Positions 43,817 through 56,634 are shown, numbered from the stretch's first letter. The stretch is 64,000 nucleotides of DNA from Caenorhabditis elegans (GCF_000002985.6 NC_003279.8:372001-436000); one strand, 5' to 3'. Notes: generated by a model from the letters alone, not told the origin. Numbers and translations are program-made.

Positions 43817-46660
43817 TTAGCAGCATAGCCGCCTGAAGTTCGAAATTTAAAATAAAAAAACCGAAAAGTACCTGACAGCCAACGTGGCAACAAATGGAAT
43901 CTCATCGACAAGTCCTTCAGAATTGAATACTGCAGCATTTGACGTATGATAAATGACTGCCACGAATTGATTTTCAAATAATATTTTATTGATTGACGTG
44001 GCAGTTTGGTGGCTGAGCGGTTTGTAGTCCAATGTTGGTAGAGTTAATAGGTAAAGACCACCCGTCTCGGTTGCCACACACGCTTCTTCGCCGCTTCTGG
44101 AAAATTTGGTTTTGAATTTCTAGGCCATTGGGTTAGGCTTCGTTTTTGAAATGGGTTAGAAATGTAGAAAATGGAAATTCTAGGCCATCAATTTTCCTTT
44201 TGCATGTGTGTAGGAAATTGGCTAACATTCTAGAAAATCGATAATTTTATAGAAAGTGAAATTTTCGCAAAATCAATAATTCGATAAAAATCGATAAACT
44301 TTGATAGAATTTTGTTCATCAAAAACCGATAATGTCCGAAAAATTTCAGAAAATTAGATTTTTTTAACAGTCCGTTCATTTCGTGGCCTAGAAACTTATT
44401 TCTAGGCCATGGAAGAGTTTTTCCAAGATTCACGGCCACACGTACACTTGCATGCTAACAATTGCGACAGGCTTATTAGAAGTCGAAGATCTTCGAATTT
44501 TTCGCGACAGATCCGACACTGTGAGCTTTGTCCCGCCGAGTTTTTCGAGTCCTGATGTTCCGATTTGCCATAAAATTATATTACCATCGTCGGAGCCTGA
44601 TAAGAGCCCGTGACGACACATTTCTAGGCAAGTTACTGCTCCGTCGGTTATCTGGAATAGAGAACATTTGGAACTTGTCGATTTTCAGAAACATTTTACT
44701 GTACTTTTTTATGGGCAAAACATTGTTTTTTTTAATTAAACAAAACTACTGATAATTGTAAAAAGATCAATTTTTTAGTGTTTGAAGATCATTTTTGAGT
44801 TCTCTAGCTACAAAATAAACAATTTTAGAGGAGTTGCAAAATTGTGAATTTTAAAAATAAATTGCACAATTTTGCCACTTTTTAATGGTTTTTGATGGAT
44901 TAAACCTAGATTTTCTGAATTCAGCATACATGAATTACCGCTTTTTGACAAAATTAGACAACTTTTTATTTTTGTCCAATTTTTTTCAGCCATCTAATGA
45001 CTGTCCTTTTTTTTGGGCAAAAAAATAAATTTCCTAAAAGCGTTCGAAACTACTATATTTTGAAATATTTTGAAATAGGACATTTTTTTAGGGCTCGGAG
45101 ATCAATTTTAAGTTCTCTAGCTACAAAATGCGGAAAAAAATGTAAAAAAGTTTGGTACTTGTGTATTATACCCCCGCCATTTTAAAAATTAATAAAATTT
45201 CCATCAATTTATTTATTTAAATTAAACGTGATACCATTTTTCCTTGTTAGGCTTAGGAATGGTTTTTTCCTAAGCCTGAAATTCCACACGTTTTTATTTA
45301 ATGAGTTAAAAAATTAACTTTTAAAATGGCGGGGGTGTAATACACAAGTACCAAAAGTTTCTAGGCCCCATTTGCTGGGCCACAATTTATAGGCTACAGT
45401 TTCTAGGACACATTTTCCTGGGAACATTTTCTAGGCCACATTTTTTAGGCCACATTTTCTTAGCCAAAAATGTACTCACAAACTTAGCAACGTGGCAACA
45501 ATTTCAAAAAAAACCTCATACCTTCTTCTCGAAAATTATTTTATCTTTCGAACACATTGAGATATTTCCAGAAACGTCGCCGAGAATAAATTGGGTCGAT
45601 GAGTAGAAAACTGCAGAAATTGCACAAACCGGTAGAGGAATCGAGAAGCTCTGAAATTATTCTTCATTAATTTTTTCATGCAATTTTAATCTCGGACCAA
45701 TCAGCGTTTTGCCACGTCTTTTTTTTTTCGAACCAATCAGAGGAGTGGGCGTGGCTAGATGCTGATTGGTCAGTTTCAAATTTTTTACAAAATATGACCT
45801 ACCGTAGAAGAAGAGCACAAAAGTGCTCTCGCCTGATGGGAACAGAAAGTTTCATGAGAGATACCGCCGAACAGAATTAACGTTTTTCGTGAAGAGCTTG
45901 AAATCATTAGAATGATATTTTCATTTCGGGTCTGAAATAATTCAATTTTAAAGGTACACGCCACCACCGTATCCTACTTCCACATGGTACTTCTGCACAG
46001 TTTCCAGCGCAACTTTATCGAATTTGTGAAATTCCAAAAGCCTGTCGTAGTTCACCTTAGAATCGTCACGCACGAAATCGTAAAGGAGGTTCAGAACCTA
46101 AAAGTTTGAAAAATATGTCCTAGGAAATCAAACTGTGAATTTCTAGGCCACATGATGGAAATTCGTATGAAAATTGCGACGAGCCCTAACATGTGGCCTA
46201 TTAATTGTGGCCTAGAATCTGCTGCCTACAAGTTGTGGCCTAGAAAAAATGTTTCCTAGAAATTGTGACCATGGCCTAGAAATTTTGGCCTAAAACATCC
46301 GACATAGAAATTGTATGGCCTAGAAAGTGTGGGGGCAAAAGTTTTTAATTTTCAATTCGGTTTTTTTTTTCACAAAATGGAGAATTTTTTGATTTTTATG
46401 TCTGAAATTGAATGGGAAACGTGGAAATATTGCTAATAACCAACCTCTTTGCTAATTGTAATATCCTTTTTCACATTCTCGCCGACACCATTATCCACAG
46501 AATCCGTCTGAACTTCTTTATTTTCTTGAAAATTTGCCACGCATTCCACGTCTTTTTTATTTGTCTCTATCGTCTGCGTCTCCGACGTCTTATACACTAT
46601 TTCTCCCTGAAGGCGGATAGGTTTTCTCCACGTGAACTGGAATAGTGTGACGTCTTCCAT
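43817..46660 (-). CDS. WD40 protein resembling dynein-2 intermediate chain (WDR34/DYNC2I2-like), short
   Basis: The proposed exons are 46660-46445, 46097-45978, 45931-45803, 45650-45522, 44651-44446, 44096-43872 and 43832-43817, giving about 346 residues. Two borders are uncertain: the exon-2 donor (45978, or 45966), and the last 39-nt intron. Reading through that intron instead ends the protein at 43847. The N-terminus has TSETQT and KEVQTD patches like light-chain-binding regions of dynein intermediate chains. Later, FILGDVSGNISM, GLLSGSDDGNIILWQIG and ACVATETGGLYLLTLP look like degenerate WD blades and align in order with human WDR34 (DGKVLLWQ, then GTEGGFPL). It is about 190 residues shorter than WDR34 and lacks the last blades. 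By family it would belong to the retrograde intraflagellar-transport motor, and a candidate X-box upstream agrees. The subfamily call is tentative. Confidence 0.65.
45152..45356. repeat. inverted-repeat element (MITE-like), copy B
   Basis: TTGGTACTTGTGTATTATAC then CCCCGCCATTTTAAAA is mirrored by AAAATGGCGGGGGTGTAATA then CACAAGTACCAA. Its termini match the element at 206-374. The core holds AAGCCTGAAATTCC and TAGGCTTAGGAATGG in inverted order. It is in an intron of the WD40 gene. Confidence 0.8.
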
Positions 46661-48933
46661 TATTAGCTGAAAATTTGAGTTAAAACTGCTCTATCACACT
46701 AAACACGACGACACTCGTGGCCGCGGAAATTAGAAAACTCGGCCACGTAACTTGGTTAAATTAATGAAAATATTATAAAAAACTTTCGAAAATTTGAAAC
46801 ATTTTAACTTTTTTTAAAAAAAAACACATGCAAATGTTCCTAAACTGGCTAAATAAACAACGCACATCCCCGGCGGAGCTCTGGTTTTCCATGGCAACCG
46901 AGAATGCGTGCGGGCCAACGGGGAGAATGTGGAGTACGTAGAGACGCAGACAGTTGTATAAAAGGGGCGGCAACTTGAAAAAATAAATTTCTAGAGATTA
47001 ATCCGTGCAAAGTTGTTTTTAATTACCGATGACCGAGTATGTGATTTTTCTAGGCCACGGAACCAAATTACGGCGGAGTTCCGTTGAAAATATCGCTTAA
47101 TTGTTTTGTTTTTTCTACCAAATTAACTGACTGAAAATCCAGTTTTTTTTTTCTGAAATTAGGTTCTTTCAAAAATCACCTGAGTGTTCCTTGATTTGTT
47201 TTCGTAACTTTTTTCTCTCCAACTATTACACTACGGGTGTTTTGACAACACAATGGAAAACATGTCTGTTCAGTTTAAAGACTGACAAGAGTCTCGTAGT
47301 CTCTCGCGGACTAGCTTACGGCCCTTGTGGTCTAGAATATTGAAAAACTTAGTTTCAGTATTGTGGCCGCGAAATTTGAAAACTCGGCCATCGATTTTTT
47401 TTCCCACACCATGGGGCAATATTCACTAGACCATTCATTGTAACAAATATTTCAAAACTAAGAATTAAAAAAACTCCTACGCAATTTCCCCAGTCACTTG
47501 GCGGCTCTCACGCTCCCTATTTCAGATGTTAACCTCATTTGAATAAATTGCTTCTCCCATGTGTTTTTGGATGGGATACTCCATCTTTTTCAACCAATTT
47601 TTTCTCCTTACTTTTGTTTTTAACGGCTTTTTTTCATATTTCTGATTGAGAATAGGTCAAGTGATGACGTAATAGAGCGCGTGGAAGAGGAGTGACGTCA
47701 CACGTGGCCTAGGAATCTCTGCGACCACCACATGAAAAACGTTTTATTTTCTAGGCATCCCTACCTACCCGTGTTTTGTCTCTATTTTGACAATTTTTTG
47801 CAAGTAAATTCCCGGCTGAAACAAGGTCACCGCAACACAAAATAGGTGAAGGGATGATCTCTTTTTTTCCAGAGTCAGTCAACATACATAAATTATGTGT
47901 GTCTCTTCCATTTTCCTGTCGTCAATTTGTTCACTATTCGCTTCACTAATTCCTGCTTTGCATTTTAATGTCCGTGCCCTCTCACTGGAACTGACATTTC
48001 ACACAATGTTTTTTTCGGTGGAAAAAAGTTTTCTAGATTTTGATATTTGCTGGAAATTTGGAAAATTTAGCGACTTGACCGTGCAAAAATTTTGGTGGCC
48101 GAGTTTTCTCTTTGCGCGGCCACGTTGTAATAGTTGCCAGGTGTCGCAAGTTTTTAAAATGACCGAGTTTTCTCTATTCACGACCAGATCTCTCATTATA
48201 GCCGACTTCCGACTTGCGTAAAAGTGCGACGTGGCCGAGAAAAATTTCAGTGGCCGAGTTTTCACGCGAAATCACATTTTTTTAGTTTTTTGGTACGTGG
48301 CCTAGTTTTTTAAAACCATTGTTTATCTCCACCCAATCTAAAAAAATTTCTGCGGATTTTTAAACCATGGCCGTAAAAAAAAGCCACTCTCATATATTTT
48401 TTCGACACCTTTCGGTTTTAGAAATATATTTTTAAAAATAAAATAAATGGCTTTGAAATCCAAATAGAAATAATTTTCCAAAAAAAGTGGAAAATTTTCT
48501 AGGCCACTTGAAATTTTTTCCGAGATCTTTTTTGGGAAAGGAATTTGTGGCCTAAAAAACAAAAACTCGGCCACTATTTTTTGACCATTTTTTCCATGTG
48601 ACGTCACTTGTGACTTACAATTCCTTTTCTCAATTTCTTATGAGAAATCGCTTTTTTTAAGACTTTTTGTGATTTTGTTGCATTTTCTCCCAGTCGGAGA
48701 TTACGCCACGTGGAAATAGTAAACTCGGCCACACTCTTATAATTTTTTGGCGTCTTTTGGGAAAAGTAACAAGTTCAAACAATGTAAATTACATAGCCTA
48801 GACTTAGCTGACCAAGGCTTGTTTGAAATATTTTTGTGGCCTAGAAAAATAAATATTCGGCCATTACTTTTTCTTCTCATTTTTGTCAGAAGACGTCACT
48901 GAAAACCTAGAAATCTCTCTTCCAGGGCTGCAA
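46661..48933. other. divergent intergenic region between WD40 and MATH-BTB genes
   Basis: No gene is found. Apart from the X-box candidate, the stretch is dense in two short dispersed motifs, CTAGGCCAC and GGCCGAGTTTTC (examples near 46735, 47054, 47385, 48095, 48160, 48250, 48500). Some are inverted pairs that could form short hairpins. Confidence 0.6.
46885..46898 (-). promoter_or_regulatory. candidate X-box (DAF-19/RFX site)
   Basis: On the minus strand it reads GTTGCCATGGAAAA. It matches the RYYNYY-AT-RRNRAC X-box consensus except for the last base. It lies about 225 bp upstream of the WD40 gene's ATG, in the window where ciliary gene X-boxes occur. The match is seen directly; function is inferred. 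Confidence 0.5.
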
Positions 48934-51651
48934 ATGAGTATATCCTCCATACCTTCGTCACCGTCAATATCGGGATCTTCCACGTCATCGACCGCGCCGA
49001 ACATTTCATTTTGCTATACATGGACCACTAAGGTAAGCGGCCTAGAAAAATAGAAAGTTCGGCCAGCTCTTAAAAAATCGATTAATGATAATTTTCAGTT
49101 AAAAACGCGAAAAACTGCGGACGGCGAGGCGACGATTTTATCGATTTCTCCGAAATTCGCGACAGTCCACCAACTTATTTCGTTTCAATGGAATATTCGA
49201 ATTCATGCCACTTCTGAAATGGTAAGGCTTGTTTTTTTTTGAGGTAGGCAGGCACGAAAGCGTCTGCTTGCTTTTCGAAAACACGTGGCCGCGGACTGAA
49301 AAACTCGGCCACCAAAAATCTGAAACTGTGAGTCGCCCTGACAGAATTTTTTATTTTCTCGGCCAAACAGCAAAAGCCGACAAGTGAAGTTAAAAAGGGA
49401 GGAGCATTTTTTTAAATAAAAAACTAGACTCCTAATGACCTCAAAAATATCATATTTTTAAATGTAAGAGTCGGCCACGTCCGCGGTCGATTTACACAGT
49501 GTCGCGGCTCGGTTTTCATTAATTGAGCACTGAGAAGTTTCACTTCTCCAATTTCAATTTTCAGAACGAAGAAGACGAAGAAGTGGACTACGTGGCAGTT
49601 GACCTTTACCTGGTAGATGGTCCTGTAAATGAGGTGAACGTTATGGCCGAGGTGGGGGCTCTAGAGAAAACATCCACAGCAACGTTGGGAAGCCTTCCCG
49701 CAGGTCAGAAAGAAGCAAAGACTATAAAAATGCAAAAGGGCTCTGGTTGTGAGATAACGGATGCAGATCGAGAATGTGTGTCGAAGTATTTGAAAGAGAA
49801 CGTGGAGAATATCATCAAAATCTCCATAATTATAAATATGGAGACACGACTTTTCGAACCATCAACCTATTTGGATGCAATATCTCCAACTCCTCGAGCA
49901 TCATTTCTAACGGCAAATTACAATGCGAGAGTTAACAGTAAGGTATGGAAAAGGCGATCACGGAAAAGGAATGGAAGAATCGAGCGAAGAGTGTTAAGTG
50001 ATAAAGAGAAGACGAAGTATGAGAGTAAAGTACAAATGATATTGGATGAGGAACGGGAGAAGCTGTGTGATAAACGAGAGATGTTGAAGGAGGATGATGG
50101 TGGATCGAGAAGAGCTTCGTTGATTTCTCAGTTCAGGGAGAATCAACATGAATCTGTGTTGGATGATCATATGTTCAAGAGGGTAAGGTTTTTATTTTTA
50201 ATGCCTAAAACTTTGAGATTGAGGCAGTTCAATAGGCTATATACATATAAGTGTGGACCCAACAAGTTTGTTACATGAAGTATTTTTTCCAGATCCTCGT
50301 TAGCTGCTGTGAATCTTGCGAGCAACGTCGTCTATCGTTCATGTGTGACAGTCGAACCGAGGATGATTCTGAAGGGGAAGATTGTGAAGACAATGAAGAA
50401 GATGATGGAGAAGGTGGCTCCGATGATGAGGAAGACGATGGAGAGGAGCCTCATTTTGAATGTGATAAGAGTGATAAGGAGCATGTCCACGATGTAGGTC
50501 TCCTTTAAAATATCGTCCATAAAAGCTTAATTTTTTAGATGCTAGCAAATCTATACTTCAACAAAGTAGTCCTTCCCGAAATGGAATATGTCGAGGATTT
50601 TGTGGATTTCCTGATTGATGCGGAGCTCAATGACTTGCCAGTTCTCAAAAGAGCTTGTGAGAGGTATTTGTGCAGTGAGCTGAATTCGGTAGGCTTCTGT
50701 TCAAAAAAATATAAAAATCTAATCGAAATATTTTCTAGAAAAAAGACATTGGAACTTGTCTCCTGTTGGATTTGCTTTTCAACTCGATTGTATTCAACTT
50801 GCCTGTTATGAAGTCGATGACCTTGACGGAGTTGGCGAATCGAACGCACGAGTTTGTGGATGCTGACACACTTTTGGATCAGGAAGAGTTTAAGTGAGTA
50901 GGGTGTGCGGCAAATTTGCCGAATTTGCCGAGCACGGCAAATTTCAAAAAAGTAGATTTGCCGAATTAGCCGAGCTCGGCAAATTTCGAAAAACTTATTC
51001 ATAAACCAGCAGTGTGTAAAGAATTCAGTAGTTTTGGTGCTCCAAAAACATTAAAAAATATCAAATTTTTTCGAGTTTGTCAAGCACGGCAAATTTGCCG
51101 AATTTGTCGTGTTCGGCAAATATTGGAAAAATAGATTTGCCGAATTTGCCGAGTTCGGCAAATTTTGAGATTTGCCGCACACCCCTGGTGTGCACCGTTA
51201 AAAATTCTTTTTTTCCAAAAATCTAAAACTTGAGGTTAATAATGTGACCGAAAAACTGAAAAAAAAAAGAATTTGCCGCTGCAAAACCATAATCCGCCAA
51301 AAGTTTTCTTTGTTTTTTTTTCGAATTGCAGGGTTTCCGAATCTGTCAAAATTGGAAACACGACAGTTTGCCGAAAAAATTTAATTTTTGAGTGAACTGT
51401 TGATGCGAAATTCATTAAATACGATTTCAAAAAGCTCGGTCACGTATTTGTAATTTTAGAGTGGGATTAGCTATTTAAAAATTACATTTGTAATTTCCAG
51501 AAACCTGGATAAAAGAATGCGAACGCTTGCCGATCGGAATCTCGTGGAGCTCATCGAGCAATGTGTTACGTTTCGTGACCAAAAAGCAAGAGTTCGCGTT
51601 TTGCCGACCGCCGAATCATTTGATATTTCGTTCGACTTAACTAATCAATAA
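48934..51651 (+). CDS. MATH-BTB-like protein with an acidic insert
   Basis: Seven exons, all in phase, give 498 residues: 48934-49032, 49099-49221, 49565-50182, 50293-50493, 50539-50688, 50739-50893 and 51501-51651 (TAA). The N-terminal part (FCYTWTTK, then FATVHQLISFQWNIRIHATS, then DYVAVDLYLV) resembles a MATH/TRAF-like beta domain. A middle basic, KR-rich segment (about 160-220) follows. A very acidic stretch (EDDSEGEDCEDNEEDDGEG, about 265-300) precedes the second half of a BTB fold: VEDFVDFLIDAELNDLPVLK, then ACERYLCSEL. A BACK-like helical tail ends the protein. The usual BTB front half (DV-F-V-G, HK-L) is not evident. SPOP-type proteins of this layout are CUL3 adaptors, so a similar role is possible but unproven. 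A TTCCAG acceptor lies 8 bases before the ATG. The last intron holds a GCCGAATTTGCCGAGC minisatellite. Confidence 0.82.
50905..51188. repeat. tandem AATTTGCCGAGCTCGGCAAA repeats
   Basis: Roughly eight units alternate TTTGCCGAATTTGCCGAGC with its near reverse complement CTCGGCAAATTTCGAAAAA. They form short palindromes in intron 6 of the MATH-BTB gene, between two arrays near 50905-50995 and 51070-51188. Confidence 0.8.
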
Positions 51652-51801
51652 TATTATCGTGTTACTTTTTTCCTCTGTTTTCTTTCTCATTTTTAAAAAT
51701 GAATGCTTTTTTCTTTTTTTTTACCCGATTTTCCACACGACTAACTCCAAAATCAGCCGCGCCTTTTTGTCTTTTATCCCTGCTTTTCCACACATTTATC
51801 A

Positions 51802-51807
51802 AATAAA
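51802..51807 (+). terminator. polyadenylation signal AATAAA of the MATH-BTB gene
   Basis: AATAAA occurs 150 bp after the stop codon, followed by AGAGTGCAACG. It is the first canonical signal after the gene. Confidence 0.6.
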
Positions 51808-53607
51808 GAGTGCAACGAAGTGCAAAATGGGAAGTAGTAGTGCTGCAATCTCATTTAGAGTACACTTTTGGAGCTCTTTTCTCCAGATATATTATATGCT
51901 GTAGATGGAAACTTTTCCAGTTTATATATAATATTTTTCATTTTCCATATTGCCCTTCACTGCTCATCATCCAATGGGGTGCATCTAATTACGGCAAAGC
52001 TTCGCGGATGGGGCGAGTAATGAGCAAAAGAGCACAAGGATGGGGCTCTTTTGTTCCTCATTTTCATTGCTTTTTGATTTCATTTCCTTTTCAACATGTT
52101 TCCATTTTCGAAATTAATCGGCTTTTCTGACCCAGGACTCACGGGAGATGAAAATTAATCTTTAAGAATTGTGCTTTGAAAAACAATATCATACACTTTT
52201 CAAACTTCATTTCTCCGTTGTTCCCAGTAAATTCCAAGCTGTCATCCATCAACTCTCTGATAAAAAATAATCATTTGGTCCGTCCGTCGCGAAAATGAAG
52301 TGAAAAAAGTTAATCCCGGCATGTTGAAATACACATTTCGTCGCGTGGAGTATAGTTATGCTTCGATTTCTCAAGAGGATTCTTCTTTCCCCCTTTTCAT
52401 ATTTTTTCGGGCAAAGAAGAAATCTCTGTCACCCCCCGACTAAAAAACGCTAAAAATTCAGCGTTCATTGTTCGGTTTTCCGTTTCAAAAAGAAAAAAGT
52501 GTGTCAAAAACTCAAAAAGTCACCGCCTAAAGTTAGTTAGCACCTTTTTCCATTGTGAAGATTTTCTTTCCTTCAATACAACTACTACAGTTTGTTTCCT
52601 GTGTGTCGTCCTATTGTTGTGGGTGTAATTGTTCGATAGAGCGCGCTTTACAAAATCTCTCGAATTAATTGAAAGTAGTGTGTTGTAGAGACCTTGACTC
52701 CTTTGTCAACACTGTAATTAGGAAGGAGTACACCGCCGGGCGGGTGAGAACAGTTATTATAACGATAGTGGTTTGTTATTGTTTGTTATTAATAGGTTAG
52801 TTGTCTACTTTAAACGTTTTTTGTTTGAAAAATTTCTGTTAATTAAAAAATACATAATTTATAAAAATGATGAGTTTTTTTTTCAAATTTCTCAAAAACC
52901 GAACCCATGGGGTTTTTTGAGAAAAAATAAGAAAATTTTTCTAGTTATTCAAAAAATCTATACATTTTAATATCTGTAAATTGTAAATTTGGAAGACAAA
53001 ATTTTGACAATGCGTATTGAATTTGAGTTTATTTAACTTAAAGAAGAGAAATAGACAAATAAATAATTATATATATTGCGCAACATATTTGAATAATACA
53101 TTTATTTTTCGTAATATTTATTTTGAAAAATGATTGAAAATAAAACTCGAAGAAAACTATATTTAAAAATGTCGGTGCTTTTTTTACATTTTTTAAACGA
53201 AAAAAAATGCGAAAAAAACCAATTTTCCGAGTTTTTTCTTCAAAATATTCGTCCCTGTTCATGAAAAATGTTCTCACTTATGTAAGTAGTTGTCACGCAA
53301 TGCAGTTGTTGACCAAAAATTATTTTCCGAGTAAACCCTATAATTTCCAAATTCTCTTCTTCTGAAATTTTGAACTTTCCATCGGGAAAATGTCATTTCA
53401 ACTCGAATTCACACTAATTATACATCTGTATAATTATTTAGATTCGTACTTTTTCCTCCTTTTGAAAAAGTGCACAGACACCGCCGTTATCTTTACAACC
53501 GTCTGGCAGGACCGGTGTTGTAGGCTTTAAATAAATATTTTTCCATAAATTTCTTAATTTTTAGCTGAAACGATTTTCCAACAAAAAAAAACGCACATTT
53601 AAAATGG

Positions 53608-54058
53608 TTACCGTATTTCTTCTATCAATATGGCTGCAATACTATTTTTCGATGGTCTTCCCGCTTGCAATACTAATAGGGAGTGCAAGACTATTAGGGA
53701 GTGCAATACTAATTTTCAGAACATTTTTCTGACTGTGAGCTTACTATTTTTTTTTCTGAAAAAACTCGAACCTTGTGTGAAAATTCAGAAAATTTGATTG
53801 TAATTGCAACAAAAAGGTGTAATTACTTCAATTTCATAGAAATTTTTCCAAAAATTGTTGCACAGTAGGCAAAAAATGTTGTTAAAATCTCAAAATTAGT
53901 GAGGTGATTTTGTACCAAAAAAAAAGTAGACGCAAGACTATTAGGGAGTGCAACACTAATTGGGAGTGCAATACTAATTTTCGGAGGGTGTTCAAGGAGC
54001 AATACTAATAGGGAGTGCAAGTCTAATAGGGAGGTCATATTAATAGAAGAAATACGGT
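53608..54058. repeat. 450 bp TIR element with internal GGGAGTGCAATACTAAT units
   Basis: Terminal TACCGTATTTCTTCTAT is matched by ATAGAAGAAATACGGTA at the right end. Internally at least six GGGAGTGCAA-ACTAAT units occur near both ends (53670-53720 and 53940-54030), in the same orientation. No transposase is present. Confidence 0.82.
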
Positions 54059-55269
54059 AAATTTTATATTTTTCGGTGCATTTTCATTTTAAAAACAATT
54101 TGTTTGAAAATAATTATTTTTAAAAATCGTTTTCTTCAAATTTTTTGTAATTATAAGAAACCAAAAAACCTTTATTTAATTTTCAACAAGTGTATTTTCT
54201 AATTAAAACAATTATGAAAATTCACAATAAAAGTTCAGGACTGAATCCAAAAAAACTTTTATTTCAAAAACGAAACACCTTGTTTGCCAAAAACCTGGAA
54301 AAGCCTGGAAACCTGGAAAATCGAATAACATCAAATTTTGCAAATTTTAAGCGTTTTCTCGAAAAAGTTGACCTGAAAAAATAGGATTTTTCAGTTTATT
54401 TTATAAAAAAGCGAAAAAAAGCAAATTTTTTGAGAAAAAAATTGCCTAAATTTTCGAAAAATCATTTTCAAAACTATTCACGATTAAAATTCGTTTATCC
54501 ATTTCTCCTTCAATTCTTCCAGATTCGAATGAAAACTTGCTCAGAAAAAATGCTAAATTTGCTCTTTTTCGTATCCACTACTACTGCTACTACTAGTAGA
54601 AGTTCTTCATTCGGTGGCCGGACTACTTTGAATCAAATCACATTTGTCGGGAAGAAGGAGGTCGTGCCTTTGCACTTCTGGTCACTCCAGAAATTGAAGA
54701 AATTGAGCAGCTCGAGTTTTGGAGTATTCCAGGCAACTCGGTCGTTTTTGAAAACCTATTCTATGAAAACTGCAAACTATGTGGCTTCATCTGGTCTGGC
54801 TGGAATTTTTTGTTTCAAATTTTGACCCAGTACCTTGAGAATCAACCAGTTTTCCACGTATGCTAAAATCCGAAAAAGTGACTCACACGAGAAAGTTTCA
54901 ATTTCCGTGATGACGTTCGCCTGGCTCTTCAGCTCATTCTTTTGTCTCCAGAGCTCTGGGGAGCTGCAAATGAGTTGAGAGCAAGCACATTGCGTGAGCA
55001 AGATAGCTCCAAAAGATATGAAGAGAGCAGGCGGGAGATGAAATTGGACGATGAAAAGTCGCCAGAAGCATAATTTTGGTGCGGCGACACCCGAATAATG
55101 AGACATTTACGACTTTTTGGAACATCTTCTACGGCCAGAATGTTTCGTAACATTTTGGTAATTTGAGTTGTAGTTTTGAGGGGCTTTTTTCGATTTTTAA
55201 ATTTGTATTGACTCTTATTCGCAAAAAAAGAGAACTGCTATAGCACGTGTAGTCAAAATGTCTTTTTGA

Positions 55270-55425
55270 TCTTCAAAAAATGCGGGAGTTAAGACGCAGA
55301 CATCTCATCTGATTCGCATGGCTAAGAGCGTGCTGACGTCACAATTTTCTGGAAAAATATTCCCGCATTTTTTGTAGATCAGGCTATGATGTGTGTGTTC
55401 AATGAGACAGCCTGACACGACGTGA
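55270..55425. repeat. palindromic repeat family B, copy 3
   Basis: AAAAAATGCGGGAGTTAAGA, then CTGATTCGCATGGCTAAGAG, then CGTGCTGACGTCACAA, then TTTTTTGTAGATCAGGC occur in the same order as at 17555-17744. Confidence 0.75.
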
Positions 55426-56634
55426 TGTAGTTCACATTTTTCGGCAGTTTTTTTCCTGAAAAATGTGGATTTTCGTTTTTTCTTAAGTTGTCAAATTATC
55501 GAAAGCTACTAAGCTTGAGTAACTTAGGAAAAGTAGGATTTTAAATTGTTTTCACGGGCCTCGCAACGAAAGATCTCACTACTATCACCAGAAATCCAAA
55601 AAAACGAAAATATTTGTCGTGCCGAGCCCAGGCTCCGTATTTTTGAAGCGAAATTCCTAAACTCCCTAACCGCTGAAAATTTCTGAGTTGATTTTCCATC
55701 ACCTTCTATATACAGTCTTTCGACCCGAAAACGATTTGAATTCGGCTTTCTCCTCAAATCCTCTGTATTGCATCCTCTTTCTTAGTTGATTTATTTGTAG
55801 CGGATTCTTCCCCTTCCCATCCGTGGCGTTATTGTTCGGTTACGATACGCTTCTTGTGAAGGTTATATGCAAACGACTACTTGCCATTCGATTCTTTCTC
55901 CAAAAACGGGTTATTCCATTTCCTTCAACTAAGGAGCTGTTTTTTTCTTGGTTTTTTGTAGAAAACCTACATTCAAAGTCGAAGTAGTGAAAGTCAAAAA
56001 TTACCAAATTTCGCAATTTAATTTTTAATAAAATGTCGCCCGAATTAACGATAAGTTAATAAGAACAAAATTCAGTTAGTCCGAGAGTCGTGATTTGCCG
56101 ATTTAGAACAGCATTTAGCTGAAAAAAACGATTTTTTTCCAAAGTTTGAACTGCCACTACATTTTTCTCAAGTATTGAGAGTTTTGAATTTCCATCATTT
56201 AGTTGTAACCACACTTTTCTTCCGATTCCCATAGCAAGCGAAAGTTGTCTTGTTTCCGAATATCTGACCTAACTTGGTTTTTTTACGACTGATGCCGAAT
56301 TTTGAAAAGTTTATTAGAAACTTTCCACGCTCTCCCCTTTCCAACCTCGCAAACCCTTTTGTCTGTAGTTGGGATCTGTTGCTTTTTTGGGCAATTTTTT
56401 GCCAGCTTGATCTACATATCATTGCTTGATCTACATATCTTGAGCAAAATTCCAAAAAGTACGTTTTCTTGTAGATTAATTTGTGGGTTTTTTTTGAGAG
56501 TTTTGAGCTAAAACTTGCATGGCATATTTTTTTCACTGTTTTAAATCATTTACAAATTATTTTTTCCTCTTTTTAGAAAAAAAAAATGTTTGTTAAAATT
56601 TTGGAAAAATTTCAAAAAGGTGTTTTATCCACTT

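Noticed and set aside
49523..49564. Upstream ATG extending MATH-BTB exon 3
   Set aside because: The extension lies before a clear TTTTCAG acceptor at 49564. Upstream exons 48934-49032 and 49099-49221 join in phase and give a better MATH-like N-terminus.
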